This document shows, piece after piece, positions 42,542 to 51,215 of a stretch of DNA of 64,000 nt. The stretch lies in contig CAZFJL010000021.1 of assembly GCA_964518905.1 (NCBI GenBank), forward strand, positions 1 through 64,000, written 5' to 3'. This DNA is from RDYZ01 sp964518905. Its GTDB lineage: Bacteria > Cyanobacteriota > Cyanobacteriia > Cyanobacteriales > Geitlerinemataceae. Made by a program: the position numbers and the translations under genes. The notes beneath the pieces were generated by a model, which saw nothing but the letters and a program-made list of their open reading frames with translations, was not told where the DNA came from and did not search any database. How positions within the stretch are numbered: position 1 is the stretch's first letter; every line of letters begins with the position of its first letter.

Positions 42542-43135
42542 CTAGATCGAAGCTGGAACTTTTGCGAGTATAAATACGCTACCGACATTTCCGCGACCAA
42601 TTCGTAATGTTTCGTCAAGGTAGGTGATATCGAGCCAGCCGCGCCGATCGCGATCGGCTAGGCTGAAGTCGAGGGCGAGAAAGCGAGGGGTTTGACCGAG
42701 GCGTGTGATCCAGTCATCCGGGGAGGTGTAGCCGACGGCTCCTTGCAATCCGCCGACAAAGCGCTGAAAAATCACGTCAACGCGCCGATCGGAAAGCGGC
42801 TCAAAGCGGGCTTCGACGCTGACCAGACCACCGAGAGCGGGAATACCATCGATTTCGGCGATGTTATAGATCGATCGCGAGGCCACGCGGACACACTGGT
42901 AAATATTACGCAGGCTGTAGAGCGGCAGGCGATCGAGGTTGAGGAGTTCGCTGCTGGTGGTGTAGAGCAAGCGCCAGTTGCCGTCAATCAGCGGGCTTTC
43001 TAGGGGTTTGGGGGTGGGGTTGCGTTCTTCGAGGCGGGCGATCGCGGCGAGAATCGCTTGTTTCTCCACAGCGCTGGCGTTGTTGCCGAGGTTAACGCCA
43101 TCGATCAGTCGGATCAAGTCGTCTTTTTCAAACAT
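42542..43135 (-). CDS. PAP/fibrillin-family protein
   Basis: A 197-residue lipocalin-like protein of the plastid-lipid-associated/fibrillin family found in plastids and cyanobacteria, where it associates with thylakoid or plastoglobule lipids and carotenoids. Marks are LIDGNWRLLYTTSSELLNLDRLP, the RLVxV-like PALGGLVSVEARFEPLSDRRV strand region, and LDITYLDETLRIGRGNVGSVFIL at the end. There is no signal peptide. It lies between the M16 pair and the cyclase-homology gene on the minus strand, 123 bp upstream of the latter, so cotranscription is possible but not shown. Confidence 0.9.
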   Translation of the reverse strand: MFEKDDLIRLIDGVNLGNNASAVEKQAILAAIARLEERNPTPKPLESPLIDGNWRLLYTTSSELLNLDRLPLYSLRNIYQCVRVASRSIYNIAEIDGIPALGGLVSVEARFEPLSDRRVDVIFQRFVGGLQGAVGYTSPDDWITRLGQTPRFLALDFSLADRDRRGWLDITYLDETLRIGRGNVGSVFILAKVPASI

Positions 43136-43194
43136 GGAATAGACCTAAGCGCCATAATTGCTTCAATATTCAATCAACATAATCCACTCAACGA

Positions 43195-43228
43195 AAAAAG
43201 AGACGTTGTTTGTCATGCAACATCTCTC
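43195..43228 (-). terminator. Rho-independent terminator of the M16 gene pair
   Basis: On the minus strand AGAGATGTTG pairs with CAACGTCTCT (one wobble) and is followed by six T (43195-43200). It separates the M16 pair from the PAP/fibrillin gene. Confidence 0.85.
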
Positions 43229-43278
43229 TAGCGAATATCTCGATTGTTTGTCGTTTTTGCGTGTCGTGGTTGAGACGG

Positions 43279-44775
43279 TTAGCTAGCAGCGGGGATCGAG
43301 ACATCGATCGGCTGTGCTGGGTGAGCGGGATCGAGCGAATCCAAAGATGGATTAATTTGGGCGGAATTGCCGACCACGAGGATGGTTAAATCGTCCGGTG
43401 CGAGGTAGGTGCGGGCGACGCGCTGGACATCGGCGATCGTGGTGGCTTCGATGCCGCGCTGATATTGAAAGATGAAGTCCGACGGGTAGCCGTAGTATTC
43501 GTAGCGGATCAGGCGCGAGAGGGTTTGAGCTGGATCGGCGAAGTTAAAGATAAACGAGTTCAGGGTTTTATCTTTCGCGGCCTGTAGCTCTTCGGGGGTG
43601 ATGGCTTCGTTGCGAATGCGTTCGATTTCGGTACGAACGGCGCGGATAAAGTCCACAGTGCTTTCGGCGCGGGTTTGACCGCCCGCGATGAACATGCCGG
43701 GATAGTCGTAGTTGGCGCTCCAGGCGGCATAGACCGTATAGGCCAAGCCTTGACGCGATCGCACTTCGTCAAATAACCGTCCACCAAACCCGTTGAGGAC
43801 GTTATTCATGACGCCAAGCTGGGCGTAGTCGGGGCTATCGCGCAGGCCGCCCAGGTGTCCCATTTCGACGTAACTTTGGCTGAGATCGGGGCGATCGACG
43901 ATATAGAGGCCGCTGACGGTGGCGGGGGTCACCTCTGGCAAGGCGAGTTCACGGCTCGATGTGGCTGACCAACCGCCGAATTGATCGATCACCTTTTGCG
44001 TCATGACTTCGGTGTCAAAATCGCCGACGAGTCCGAGAATGATGCGATCGGGGCTGACTTGGTCGGTGTAAAAATCGACCAGATCTTGACGAGTAATGTT
44101 GCCCAGGGTGGTGTATTCGACCGTGCGAGCGTAAGGACTGGTTTCGCCGTAAATCAGTTTGTTCAGCTCGCGATCGGCGATGTCATTGGGGTCATCATTT
44201 CGACGGGCAATACCGCCACGAAACTGATTTTTGGCGAGTTCAAATTTGTCGTTGTCAAATACCGGGTGCTGCAAGATGTCTGCAAACAGGCCGAAGACGG
44301 TATCCGTATCTTCACTCAAGGCGCTGAAACTTGCGGTTCCAACGGTAAGGCTGATTGACGTTTCCACCGAGGCGGCAATCTGTTCGAGGGTGGCGTCGAT
44401 TTCGGCAGCGCTGCGATCGTGGGTTCCGCCGGTACGGATCAGTTCGCCCGTGAGTGCGGCTAGACCAATTTGATCGGCGGGCTCGAAGCGTGACCCGATG
44501 CGAATCGTGGCGGAACCGCTGACGAGGGGCAGTTCATGATCCTCAACCAGGTAGACCACCATGCCGTTATCGAGCTCGACGCGGGTCGAATCGGGCAGTT
44601 GCAGTTCAGGGAGGGGGGGGAATTCAAGCTCGGTGTAGTGTCGCGCGGTCGCAGCAGCGGAAGGCTGGGGCTGGAGCAGGATGATCGCGATCGCTGTGAT
44701 GAAACCCACGATCACCAGCCACGGCGATCGTAGCTGTGGACGGAAATGAAACAGACGACGCAACAAAGACATCAT
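43279..44775 (-). CDS. M16-family peptidase-like subunit without the HxxEH motif
   Basis: A 498-residue exported protein (hydrophobic segment near 20-40, SAAATARHY). It has the M16 fold (ELDNGMVVYLVEDHELPLVSG; RIGSRFEPADQIGLAALTGEL), but the position of the zinc motif reads GLAALTGELIRTG, so the inverzincin HxxEH is absent. The Gly-rich loop and the second half are well kept (NVLNGFGGRLFDEVRSRQGLAYTVYA). It should be the non-catalytic partner of the next gene, as in the alpha/beta mitochondrial processing peptidase and other M16B pairs. The 67-bp gap and same strand fit one operon with the upstream catalytic gene. Confidence 0.92.
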   Translation of the reverse strand: MMSLLRRLFHFRPQLRSPWLVIVGFITAIAIILLQPQPSAAATARHYTELEFPPLPELQLPDSTRVELDNGMVVYLVEDHELPLVSGSATIRIGSRFEPADQIGLAALTGELIRTGGTHDRSAAEIDATLEQIAASVETSISLTVGTASFSALSEDTDTVFGLFADILQHPVFDNDKFELAKNQFRGGIARRNDDPNDIADRELNKLIYGETSPYARTVEYTTLGNITRQDLVDFYTDQVSPDRIILGLVGDFDTEVMTQKVIDQFGGWSATSSRELALPEVTPATVSGLYIVDRPDLSQSYVEMGHLGGLRDSPDYAQLGVMNNVLNGFGGRLFDEVRSRQGLAYTVYAAWSANYDYPGMFIAGGQTRAESTVDFIRAVRTEIERIRNEAITPEELQAAKDKTLNSFIFNFADPAQTLSRLIRYEYYGYPSDFIFQYQRGIEATTIADVQRVARTYLAPDDLTILVVGNSAQINPSLDSLDPAHPAQPIDVSIPAAS

Positions 44776-44842
44776 GGCAGCGAGGAAACGATTCGACGGT
44801 TGAGATTGATTGAAGACAAGCGAGATGAGGACAGCGAACGGC

Positions 44843-46435
44843 TTAGGGTTCTAACGGTAAAAGACGAGCGATCGTCCGATTATTTTCGGTAAACGTGGCA
44901 CGAGCGACACGCAAGATGTCATCGGTCGTGACGGCATCGATCGCCTTGATCTGCTCGAACAGGTTACGCCAGTCGCCGGTTTTCGCCTGGTAGTTCACCA
45001 GCGAGGAGGCCATGCCGCTATTAGAGTCGAGCGATCGCAGTAGACCCGCCCGCGCTTGGGTTTTAGCGCGATCGAGCTCGATCGCGCTCACCGGTTCGGT
45101 CGAGATCCGTTCAATTTCGGCGTGGAGTGCCGCCTGCACATCATCAACGCTATACCCCGGAGCCGTTAGGCCGTAAAACAGCATCAGGTTGGGATAGCGA
45201 TCGCCCGGAAACCCACTAAACCCTTCGGCGTAGAGTGCGACTTGTTTTTCCTGAATCAGCGAGCTGTAGAGGCGAGAGGTGCGACCATTGCTGAGAATCG
45301 AGGCGATCGCGTCATAGGTGGCGTGGTCGGGATGGTTCAGGGACGGGCGATGATAGCCCTCGATGTACCACGGCTCCGTTTGCATTCGCACTTCGACCGA
45401 TCGCTCGGCGGTTTGCTCCGGTTCAACCTGGGTCACCTGGGGCGGAATTTCTCCGGCTTGGTAGCGTCCGAAGTACGCCTTGGCTAGCTGACGCACCTGA
45501 TCGGGATCGACATCACCAACGATCGCCACCGTGAGGTTATTCGGTACGTAGTAGATATTGAAAAATTCCTGCACCTCGTCACGGCTTAAACCTTCGATAT
45601 CGGCAGCGGAACCGATCGTCGGCTGTTGATAGGGATGGGTTGTGAACGCCGTCGCTAGAAACGCTTCGATCGTGGCGCCGATCGGCGAATTATCTGTTCG
45701 TAAACGACGCTCTTCGAGAATGACCTGCTGTTCTTTATAAAATTCACGAAACACCGGATCGAGAAAACGCTCAGATTCGAGCGACATCCAAAGTTCAAGC
45801 TTGTTCGACGGGAAGCTGTAAAAATAGCGTGTGGCGTCGGCAGAGGTGGTGGCATTGAGACCGACACCGCCCGATTGCTGGACGATTTGGCCGAATTCAT
45901 TCTGGATGGCGTAGCTGTTGGCTTCCGTTTCGAGCTGGGCAAAGTCAGCTTTGAGCGCGGCTAGCTCCTCCGGATCGGCATTAGCGGCTTGCTTGCGTTC
46001 AATTTCGCGATGTAAATCATCGAGGCGATCGAGCAATGGCTGCTCGGCGGCATAGTCCGTCGTGCCGATGCGCGTCGTGCCTTTAAAGGCCAAATGTTCG
46101 AGGAAATGCGCGATTCCGGTTTTCCCCGGCGGCTCATCCACCCCGCCGACGTTGGCATAGGTGATAAACGACACCGTCGGCGCTTCATGGCGTTCGAGCA
46201 CAATGAATCGCATCCCGTTATCGAGCGTGAAATCGGTAACATTGGCGATCGTGCGGTCAATGTAAGACTGAATCGGTAGGCGATCGGCAAGTGCCGCCGA
46301 TGGCAAAACCAGTCCACCGCTGACACAGATCAGCGCGATCGCAGTCGTTACGAGAGCTAATCTCCGCCACCAACGAGAGATAACGCGATAACAAACGCCC
46401 CAAAAATTCACAGATCGCATAAAAACAAAACTCAA
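44843..46435 (-). CDS. M16-family zinc metallopeptidase (catalytic subunit)
   Basis: A 530-residue exported protease. The zinc motif HxxEH is visible as HFLEH in GIAHFLEHLAFKGTTRIG, with the downstream Glu supplied around SYAIQNEFGQIV. The N-terminal signal is hydrophobic (LALVTTAIALICVSGGLVLP), with SAALADRLP as a cleavage area. M16 proteases degrade peptides in the periplasm or lumen. It is the first gene of the pair with the HxxEH-less subunit downstream. The start could be 46435 or the ATG at 46420 (RSVNFWGVCY). The promoter region is shared with the divergent TetR gene. Confidence 0.93.
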   Translation of the reverse strand: MSFVFMRSVNFWGVCYRVISRWWRRLALVTTAIALICVSGGLVLPSAALADRLPIQSYIDRTIANVTDFTLDNGMRFIVLERHEAPTVSFITYANVGGVDEPPGKTGIAHFLEHLAFKGTTRIGTTDYAAEQPLLDRLDDLHREIERKQAANADPEELAALKADFAQLETEANSYAIQNEFGQIVQQSGGVGLNATTSADATRYFYSFPSNKLELWMSLESERFLDPVFREFYKEQQVILEERRLRTDNSPIGATIEAFLATAFTTHPYQQPTIGSAADIEGLSRDEVQEFFNIYYVPNNLTVAIVGDVDPDQVRQLAKAYFGRYQAGEIPPQVTQVEPEQTAERSVEVRMQTEPWYIEGYHRPSLNHPDHATYDAIASILSNGRTSRLYSSLIQEKQVALYAEGFSGFPGDRYPNLMLFYGLTAPGYSVDDVQAALHAEIERISTEPVSAIELDRAKTQARAGLLRSLDSNSGMASSLVNYQAKTGDWRNLFEQIKAIDAVTTDDILRVARATFTENNRTIARLLPLEP

Positions 46436-46576
46436 AACGCAACCAAAGACACGAAAGTAGATGAGCCACGCAAGGTGACTGAAGACTTATGTAACGCCAA
46501 ATAACGTTCTATAAAAGCCCAGTTATTCACACCATCCTGTCGCTCACAATACAAGTACGAGCTGCGGTGATCCCCA

Positions 46577-47197
46577 ATGAAAACAATTTCAGTTTCTCCA
46601 CCTACACGAGAAGCCACGACGCACCAAAAGATTCTCAGCGCGGCCAAACGTCTGTTTTCCCGCAAAGGGTATGACAGTACGACAACACGTGAGATCGCCC
46701 AATCTGCTGGGGTAGCTGAGGGGACGCTCTTCAGACATTTTGACAATAAAAAGGCCGTTTTGATCGAAGTCGCCACCGCTGGCTGGATTGAGATCCTCAC
46801 AGAATTGCTGACTGAATTAAGCGAAATGGGTAGCTACAAAGCGGTTGCGCAGATGATGCGCCGCCGGATGTTGCACCTACGCGACAATAATGATCTGTTT
46901 CGAGTTTGCTTTCTCGAAGCGCAATTTCATCCAGAACTGCGCGAGAAAATCCAAACGGACGTTATCGCCAAAATGACCGATGTTGCCGAAGCCTTCGTGC
47001 AAACGGGAATCGATCGCGGCGTCTATCGCCCGCTCGATCCACGCTTAATCGCGCACGTATTCCTCGGGCTATTCATGGTTGCCGGATTTAGCCACAACAC
47101 CCTGCAATCGGAAGAGATGTCGCCGGAAGCGATGAAAGATATGGCCGAAGGATTGGCCGATATTTTTCTCAATGGCGTTCTTGTTCGTGAGACTTAA
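46577..47197 (+). CDS. TetR/AcrR-family transcriptional regulator
   Basis: A 206-residue DNA-binding regulator. The helix-turn-helix lies at about residues 16-60 (KILSAAKRLFSRKGYDSTTTREIAQ, then SAGVAEGTLFRHFDNKKAVL). The C-terminal ligand domain is helical and unassigned. It diverges from the M16 peptidase pair, so it may control that promoter, and it is 64 bp from the downstream glycosyltransferase gene. The ligand is unknown. A hydrophobic inducer is common in the family but not shown here. Confidence 0.93.
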   Translation: MKTISVSPPTREATTHQKILSAAKRLFSRKGYDSTTTREIAQSAGVAEGTLFRHFDNKKAVLIEVATAGWIEILTELLTELSEMGSYKAVAQMMRRRMLHLRDNNDLFRVCFLEAQFHPELREKIQTDVIAKMTDVAEAFVQTGIDRGVYRPLDPRLIAHVFLGLFMVAGFSHNTLQSEEMSPEAMKDMAEGLADIFLNGVLVRET

Positions 47198-47260
47198 GTG
47201 ATGAACAATGAGCAGTGAATCGGTAATCCTGTTTCATTGTTCACTCCGAATTGTTCCTTG

Positions 47261-49069
47261 ATGAACCCATTGTCTGCTGCTGTTTTCTATGTTCCGGATG
47301 GCTATGAAACGGGAGGTAAACGCCTCCTGGGTCGTCAAGCCGCTGGGGAAGGTTTTCTCAAGGCGGTTTTACGTCATAGTCGCTGCGATCGCCTGTACTG
47401 CTATGCCTACGATCGTGCTGCCTTCGAGGATTTTCAGCAACGGGTCAAGGCGTGGGGGCTTGATCCCGACGGGATCGATTGGCTAGCAGCAGGTGATCCC
47501 CGCAGTGCCAATCAAGCCGATGTGCTCTACCATCCATCACCCGGTTTGGGGGATTTGGCATGGCGACGCCGGATGAGCAATCAGCGGGGCTATGGCATTT
47601 GTGGTGTAACCCATACGACGGCGAGTCGCGGTGTAATGGAGTCGATCGGCCATTTGGCGATCGCGCCGGTGCAGTCCTGGGATGCGCTGATTTGTACGTC
47701 GCAGGCGGTACGAACCGGGGTGGAGCGGGTGATCGATCACTGGTCGGAGTATCTCGCCCAGCAGTTTGGCCGTCGGCCTCAGATTGCCCTCGATTTACCG
47801 GTGATTCCCTTGGGGGTGGACTGCGATCGGTTTGTGACGGGTTCGCACGAGACCGATCGCGATCGGCGGCAACGGTGGCGGCAGCAGTTGGAGATCGCCG
47901 AGGAGGACATCGTGATCCTGTTTGTTGGGCGGCTGATTGCCTACGCCAAAGCGCATCCGATCCCGATGTATGACGCGATCGAGCGAGCCGCCCAGCGTAT
48001 GGAACAGAAAACAGGGCGACGAATTCACCTGATTCAAGCCGGGTGGTTTGAAAGCGAACGCGATGAGGCCATGTTTAAGGAAACGATGCCGACTCTGTGT
48101 CCGAGTGTGAACGGTATTTTTCTCGATGGGCGCGATCGCCACGTGCGCGATTCGATTTGGTCAGCCGCTGATATTTTTATTTCCCTGGCCGACAATATCC
48201 AGGAAACCTTTGGCTTAACCCCGATCGAAGCGATGGCCGCCGGGTTGCCCGTGGTGGTGTCGGACTGGAACGGCTATAAGGAATCCGTTCGCCACGGGAT
48301 CGATGGCTTTCGTGTGCCGACGGTGACGCCGCCACCCGGTAGCGGTGTGAATTTAGCGTGGGATTACTACGAAGATCGGATCAACTACAGCACCTATGTG
48401 GGCGAAAGTGCGAACGCGGTGGCGATCGATATTGATAGCTGCGCGGCGTCGCTGGTGGAGCTGATCGACAATCCCGATCTGCGCCGTCAGCTCGGGGCGA
48501 ATGGTCAGCAGCGAGCGCGATCGGTGTACGACTGGCGACAGGTGATCGCGAGCTATGACGAGCTTTGGGAACAGATGCGCGATCGCCGATCCTCGGACGT
48601 CGAGCGGGCTCCCCGACAGCCGAATCATCCCGCGATTCCGACGATCGAAGATCCGTTTAGCGCCTTTGCTCACTACCCGAGCCAAACCCTCCAGGATCAT
48701 GACACGATCGCCCTTGGGGTTAATTTTGCCCCTGATCGGTTTCATACTCTGCGTAACATCTGGACTAATCGCATTGGTGATCGTCACCGTCTCACCGATG
48801 TCGATCTCGAAACATTATTCGATCAACTTAAAACACGGGATCATCAAGTCAGCGAACTGATTGCAGCGATCGTCCAACGTCACGCCCCCGCCGGAGCCTC
48901 ACGCGATCCCTCCGATCCTGCCGAGTCTGATCCATCCGAAATAGCCGCCGATCCCGCCGCCGCCGCGATCGGCGAAGCACCCCAAACCCTACGCCGTCGG
49001 GTTTACCTCACCCTGACCTATTTGCTGAAATTCGATATCGTGCAGTTACGCCCCAATCCACTGCGTTAA
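47261..49069 (+). CDS. GT4-family glycosyltransferase
   Basis: A 602-residue GT-B glycosyltransferase. The GT1/GT4 nucleotide-sugar site is in the second half: ILFVGRLIAYAKAHPIPMYD, the DIFISLADNIQETFGLTPIEAMAAGLPVV motif (E in the EX7E-like position) and SDWNGYKESVRHGIDGF. The C-terminal 150 residues are an extra, polar extension beyond the usual 380-450 residues, ending LLKFDIVQLRPNPLR. Surface polysaccharide or glycolipid synthesis is inferred, sugar unknown. The ATG at 47261 gives NPLSAAVFYVPDGYETGG; the frame is open to 47237. Confidence 0.9.
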   Translation: MNPLSAAVFYVPDGYETGGKRLLGRQAAGEGFLKAVLRHSRCDRLYCYAYDRAAFEDFQQRVKAWGLDPDGIDWLAAGDPRSANQADVLYHPSPGLGDLAWRRRMSNQRGYGICGVTHTTASRGVMESIGHLAIAPVQSWDALICTSQAVRTGVERVIDHWSEYLAQQFGRRPQIALDLPVIPLGVDCDRFVTGSHETDRDRRQRWRQQLEIAEEDIVILFVGRLIAYAKAHPIPMYDAIERAAQRMEQKTGRRIHLIQAGWFESERDEAMFKETMPTLCPSVNGIFLDGRDRHVRDSIWSAADIFISLADNIQETFGLTPIEAMAAGLPVVVSDWNGYKESVRHGIDGFRVPTVTPPPGSGVNLAWDYYEDRINYSTYVGESANAVAIDIDSCAASLVELIDNPDLRRQLGANGQQRARSVYDWRQVIASYDELWEQMRDRRSSDVERAPRQPNHPAIPTIEDPFSAFAHYPSQTLQDHDTIALGVNFAPDRFHTLRNIWTNRIGDRHRLTDVDLETLFDQLKTRDHQVSELIAAIVQRHAPAGASRDPSDPAESDPSEIAADPAAAAIGEAPQTLRRRVYLTLTYLLKFDIVQLRPNPLR

Positions 49070-49127
49070 GTCCGCTTTGGGTCGGTTCATGCTGGATTCT
49101 GTGTGCGCTTCACTCGCCGATTGCCCT

Positions 49128-49682
49128 ATGATTTTCGCCCCCTTCAGTCGCTACCCCACCCGCCCCGACGCGCCCCCCACGCGATCGCTCTCCTTTTTTC
49201 TGTGGTTCATCCCTGCCTGGTCGGTGATCGGATCGGTCACGATCGGGCTAGTGTTTCTCAGCGGCGTGGGTCTCGGACGCGAGGAATATCGCTGGTTTCG
49301 TGAGCTGCAACGCCCCACGTGGTTGACCTTTGAACGGCTGATCCCGCTGATCTGGACAACAATTTTTATTTGCGGAGCCGCCTCCGCCACGATCGCCTGG
49401 AATGCCAGCCCCGATCGCACCACCGCCTGGTGGCTGATGGCTTACTACCTCGGTCTCGAACTGACAACCCTGGCCTACACCTCGATCATGTGCCAAACCC
49501 GCAGTTTGCGCGTCGGTACGATTATTGGCGGCACGGGCTTGGTTTTATGTGCCATGCTGTGCGTGACGGTTGCTTCACTCTCGCCGATCGCCGCCGCCCT
49601 GCTCGCTCCCTATCTGTTGTGGAGCCCGATCGGAACATACACCACCTGGGTACTGGGACAGCTTAATCCCAGCGAATGGTAA
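49128..49682 (+). CDS. TspO/MBR-like membrane protein
   Basis: A 184-residue protein with about five hydrophobic helices (WFIPAWSVIGSVTIGLVF; PLIWTTIFICGAASATI; WWLMAYYLGLELTTLAY; GTIIGGTGLVLCAMLCV; LAPYLLWSPIGTYTTWVL), the layout of TspO/MBR (tryptophan-rich sensory) proteins. The RPTWLTFERLIPLIWT and PYLLWSPIGTYTTW segments are the conserved parts. Family members bind porphyrins, haem or steroids and act in stress responses. This copy is more diverged than usual; the GLGREEYRWFRELQRP insertion after helix 1 is longer. The start at 49128 leaves a normal-size protein; the frame is open to 49077. Confidence 0.7.
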   Translation: MIFAPFSRYPTRPDAPPTRSLSFFLWFIPAWSVIGSVTIGLVFLSGVGLGREEYRWFRELQRPTWLTFERLIPLIWTTIFICGAASATIAWNASPDRTTAWWLMAYYLGLELTTLAYTSIMCQTRSLRVGTIIGGTGLVLCAMLCVTVASLSPIAAALLAPYLLWSPIGTYTTWVLGQLNPSEW

Positions 49683-49710
49683 TTCACGCCACCACGCACT
49701 TTTATCGATC

Positions 49711-50874
49711 GTGATCCCCGATATTCAAACCCGCCCGATCGCGCATCTCGCCTCTGGCGACACCCTCAGCCTTCAGCTCTATCGCTTCGTCGGCGATCGT
49801 CCCGGCAAAAAGGTTTACCTCCAGTCCAACCTTCACGGCGCGGAGGTTTCCGGCAATGTAGTCTTGCGAGAACTGATCGCACTGCTGTGCGATCTTGACT
49901 CGTCTCAACTGCAAGGCGAAATTTGGATCGTCCCCAACTGCAACCCGTTCGCCGCCAACCAGCGATCGCACCACTTTTCCAGCGGGCGCTACAACCCCTA
50001 CACCGGCCACGACTGGAACCGCATTTTTTGGGATTACGAAAACCACGCCGCTGCCCATCCCCAGGATTGCAGCATCGCCACCTTTGCCGAACAGCATCGG
50101 GACGACAGCCCCGACCAGCTAATCGAGAGCTTTCGCCAGCAGATTCGCCGCACATTTGACACGATCGCCGACACCTTCCACACTCCCCACGGCCTCCCCC
50201 TCGAACAGCGCTACCGCTACCACCTCCAAGATCTGTGCCTCGACGCCGACTACGTCATCGACTGCCACAGCAGCAGCAACCTCGCCGTTAATTACCTCTA
50301 CTGCTTCCACGATCGCCAACCCAGCGCCGATGCCTTCCTGCTGAAATACGGCATTTTGATGCAGGACTACGACGGCGACGCCTTTGACGAAGCCTTTTGT
50401 AAACCCTGGCTCGCCCTGGAACGAGAGCTAACGAAGCTCGATCGCACGATCGTCTTTGACGTCGAAGCCTGGACACTCGAAGTTGGCTCCGGCATGGACG
50501 CCGACCCCGATGCAATCTATCGCGGACTGCGCGGCATCAAAAATTACCTCGTCACAAAGGGCGTCCTCGATCTCCCCAAATTCCCCCTCGTTCAAAGCCT
50601 CTCGCACCGCACGCAGCTATTTGAGCGATCGCAGCTCGTCAACTATTACGCTCCCCGTGGCGGAACCCTTAGCCAGCGTCCCCTCATCGGCGCGATCGTC
50701 CCCGCAGGGCAGCAACTCTATCAGCTCGTCACATTTAATCGTGACGGCAACACACCGGAGACGATCGAGGTCAGTACCCCCCGGCGCGGCATTGTGTTTG
50801 ACGTGGCGCGAAACTGTAGCTTGAACGAAGGCGAGTATGTGTTGGGCGTGATGGAATACGCGGAGCCGGATTAG
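49711..50874 (+). CDS. Succinylglutamate desuccinylase/aspartoacylase-family zinc enzyme
   Basis: A 387-residue protein of the AstE/aspartoacylase clan (M14-like). Zinc ligands are expected at H and E of NLHGAEVSG and at H of DCHSSSNLAVN; RSHHFSSGRYNPYTGHDWNRIFW and the GGTLSQRPLIGAIVPAGQQ end fit the family. These enzymes deacylate N-acyl amino acids. The ORF runs upstream to an ATG at 49570, which overlaps the TspO-like gene; the GTG at 49711 starts IPDIQTRPIAHLASGDTLSL, where the family similarity begins. The two genes are 28 bp apart and likely cotranscribed. Confidence 0.85.
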   Translation: MIPDIQTRPIAHLASGDTLSLQLYRFVGDRPGKKVYLQSNLHGAEVSGNVVLRELIALLCDLDSSQLQGEIWIVPNCNPFAANQRSHHFSSGRYNPYTGHDWNRIFWDYENHAAAHPQDCSIATFAEQHRDDSPDQLIESFRQQIRRTFDTIADTFHTPHGLPLEQRYRYHLQDLCLDADYVIDCHSSSNLAVNYLYCFHDRQPSADAFLLKYGILMQDYDGDAFDEAFCKPWLALERELTKLDRTIVFDVEAWTLEVGSGMDADPDAIYRGLRGIKNYLVTKGVLDLPKFPLVQSLSHRTQLFERSQLVNYYAPRGGTLSQRPLIGAIVPAGQQLYQLVTFNRDGNTPETIEVSTPRRGIVFDVARNCSLNEGEYVLGVMEYAEPD

Positions 50875-51215
50875 ATCGATCGCACTTCGCCGATCGCTTG
50901 AGACGCAACCCAACCGACGAGTTCATGCCGGTTTTAGACCATATCTACATCTTTTGTTCCCATACTCAGATCGCGAACAATAGACGGTTTTGTCGTGGGT
51001 TGAAATCAGACTAAAACCGTATAAATTATTAAAATTTTCTACCCAAAAAGGCTTGTTTAAGAAATATAGACTTTTAACTAATTTGTTTGCATTAAACAAC
51101 GTTTCCCATGGTCTCGATTACAGTCAGTGACCGCAATCCACGCTGCAAAAATAGCGTGTTAGGGTGAACCAACAAGACCTCAGGTCGATCTTTTTGGTAG
51201 AGAGCAAGAATCATC
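50875..51215. other. Region upstream of the ferrochelatase-family gene
   Basis: 341 bp, AT-rich in its second half (around 51000-51100). It should contain the promoter of the following gene. No coding frame of note and no element end are seen. Confidence 0.45.
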
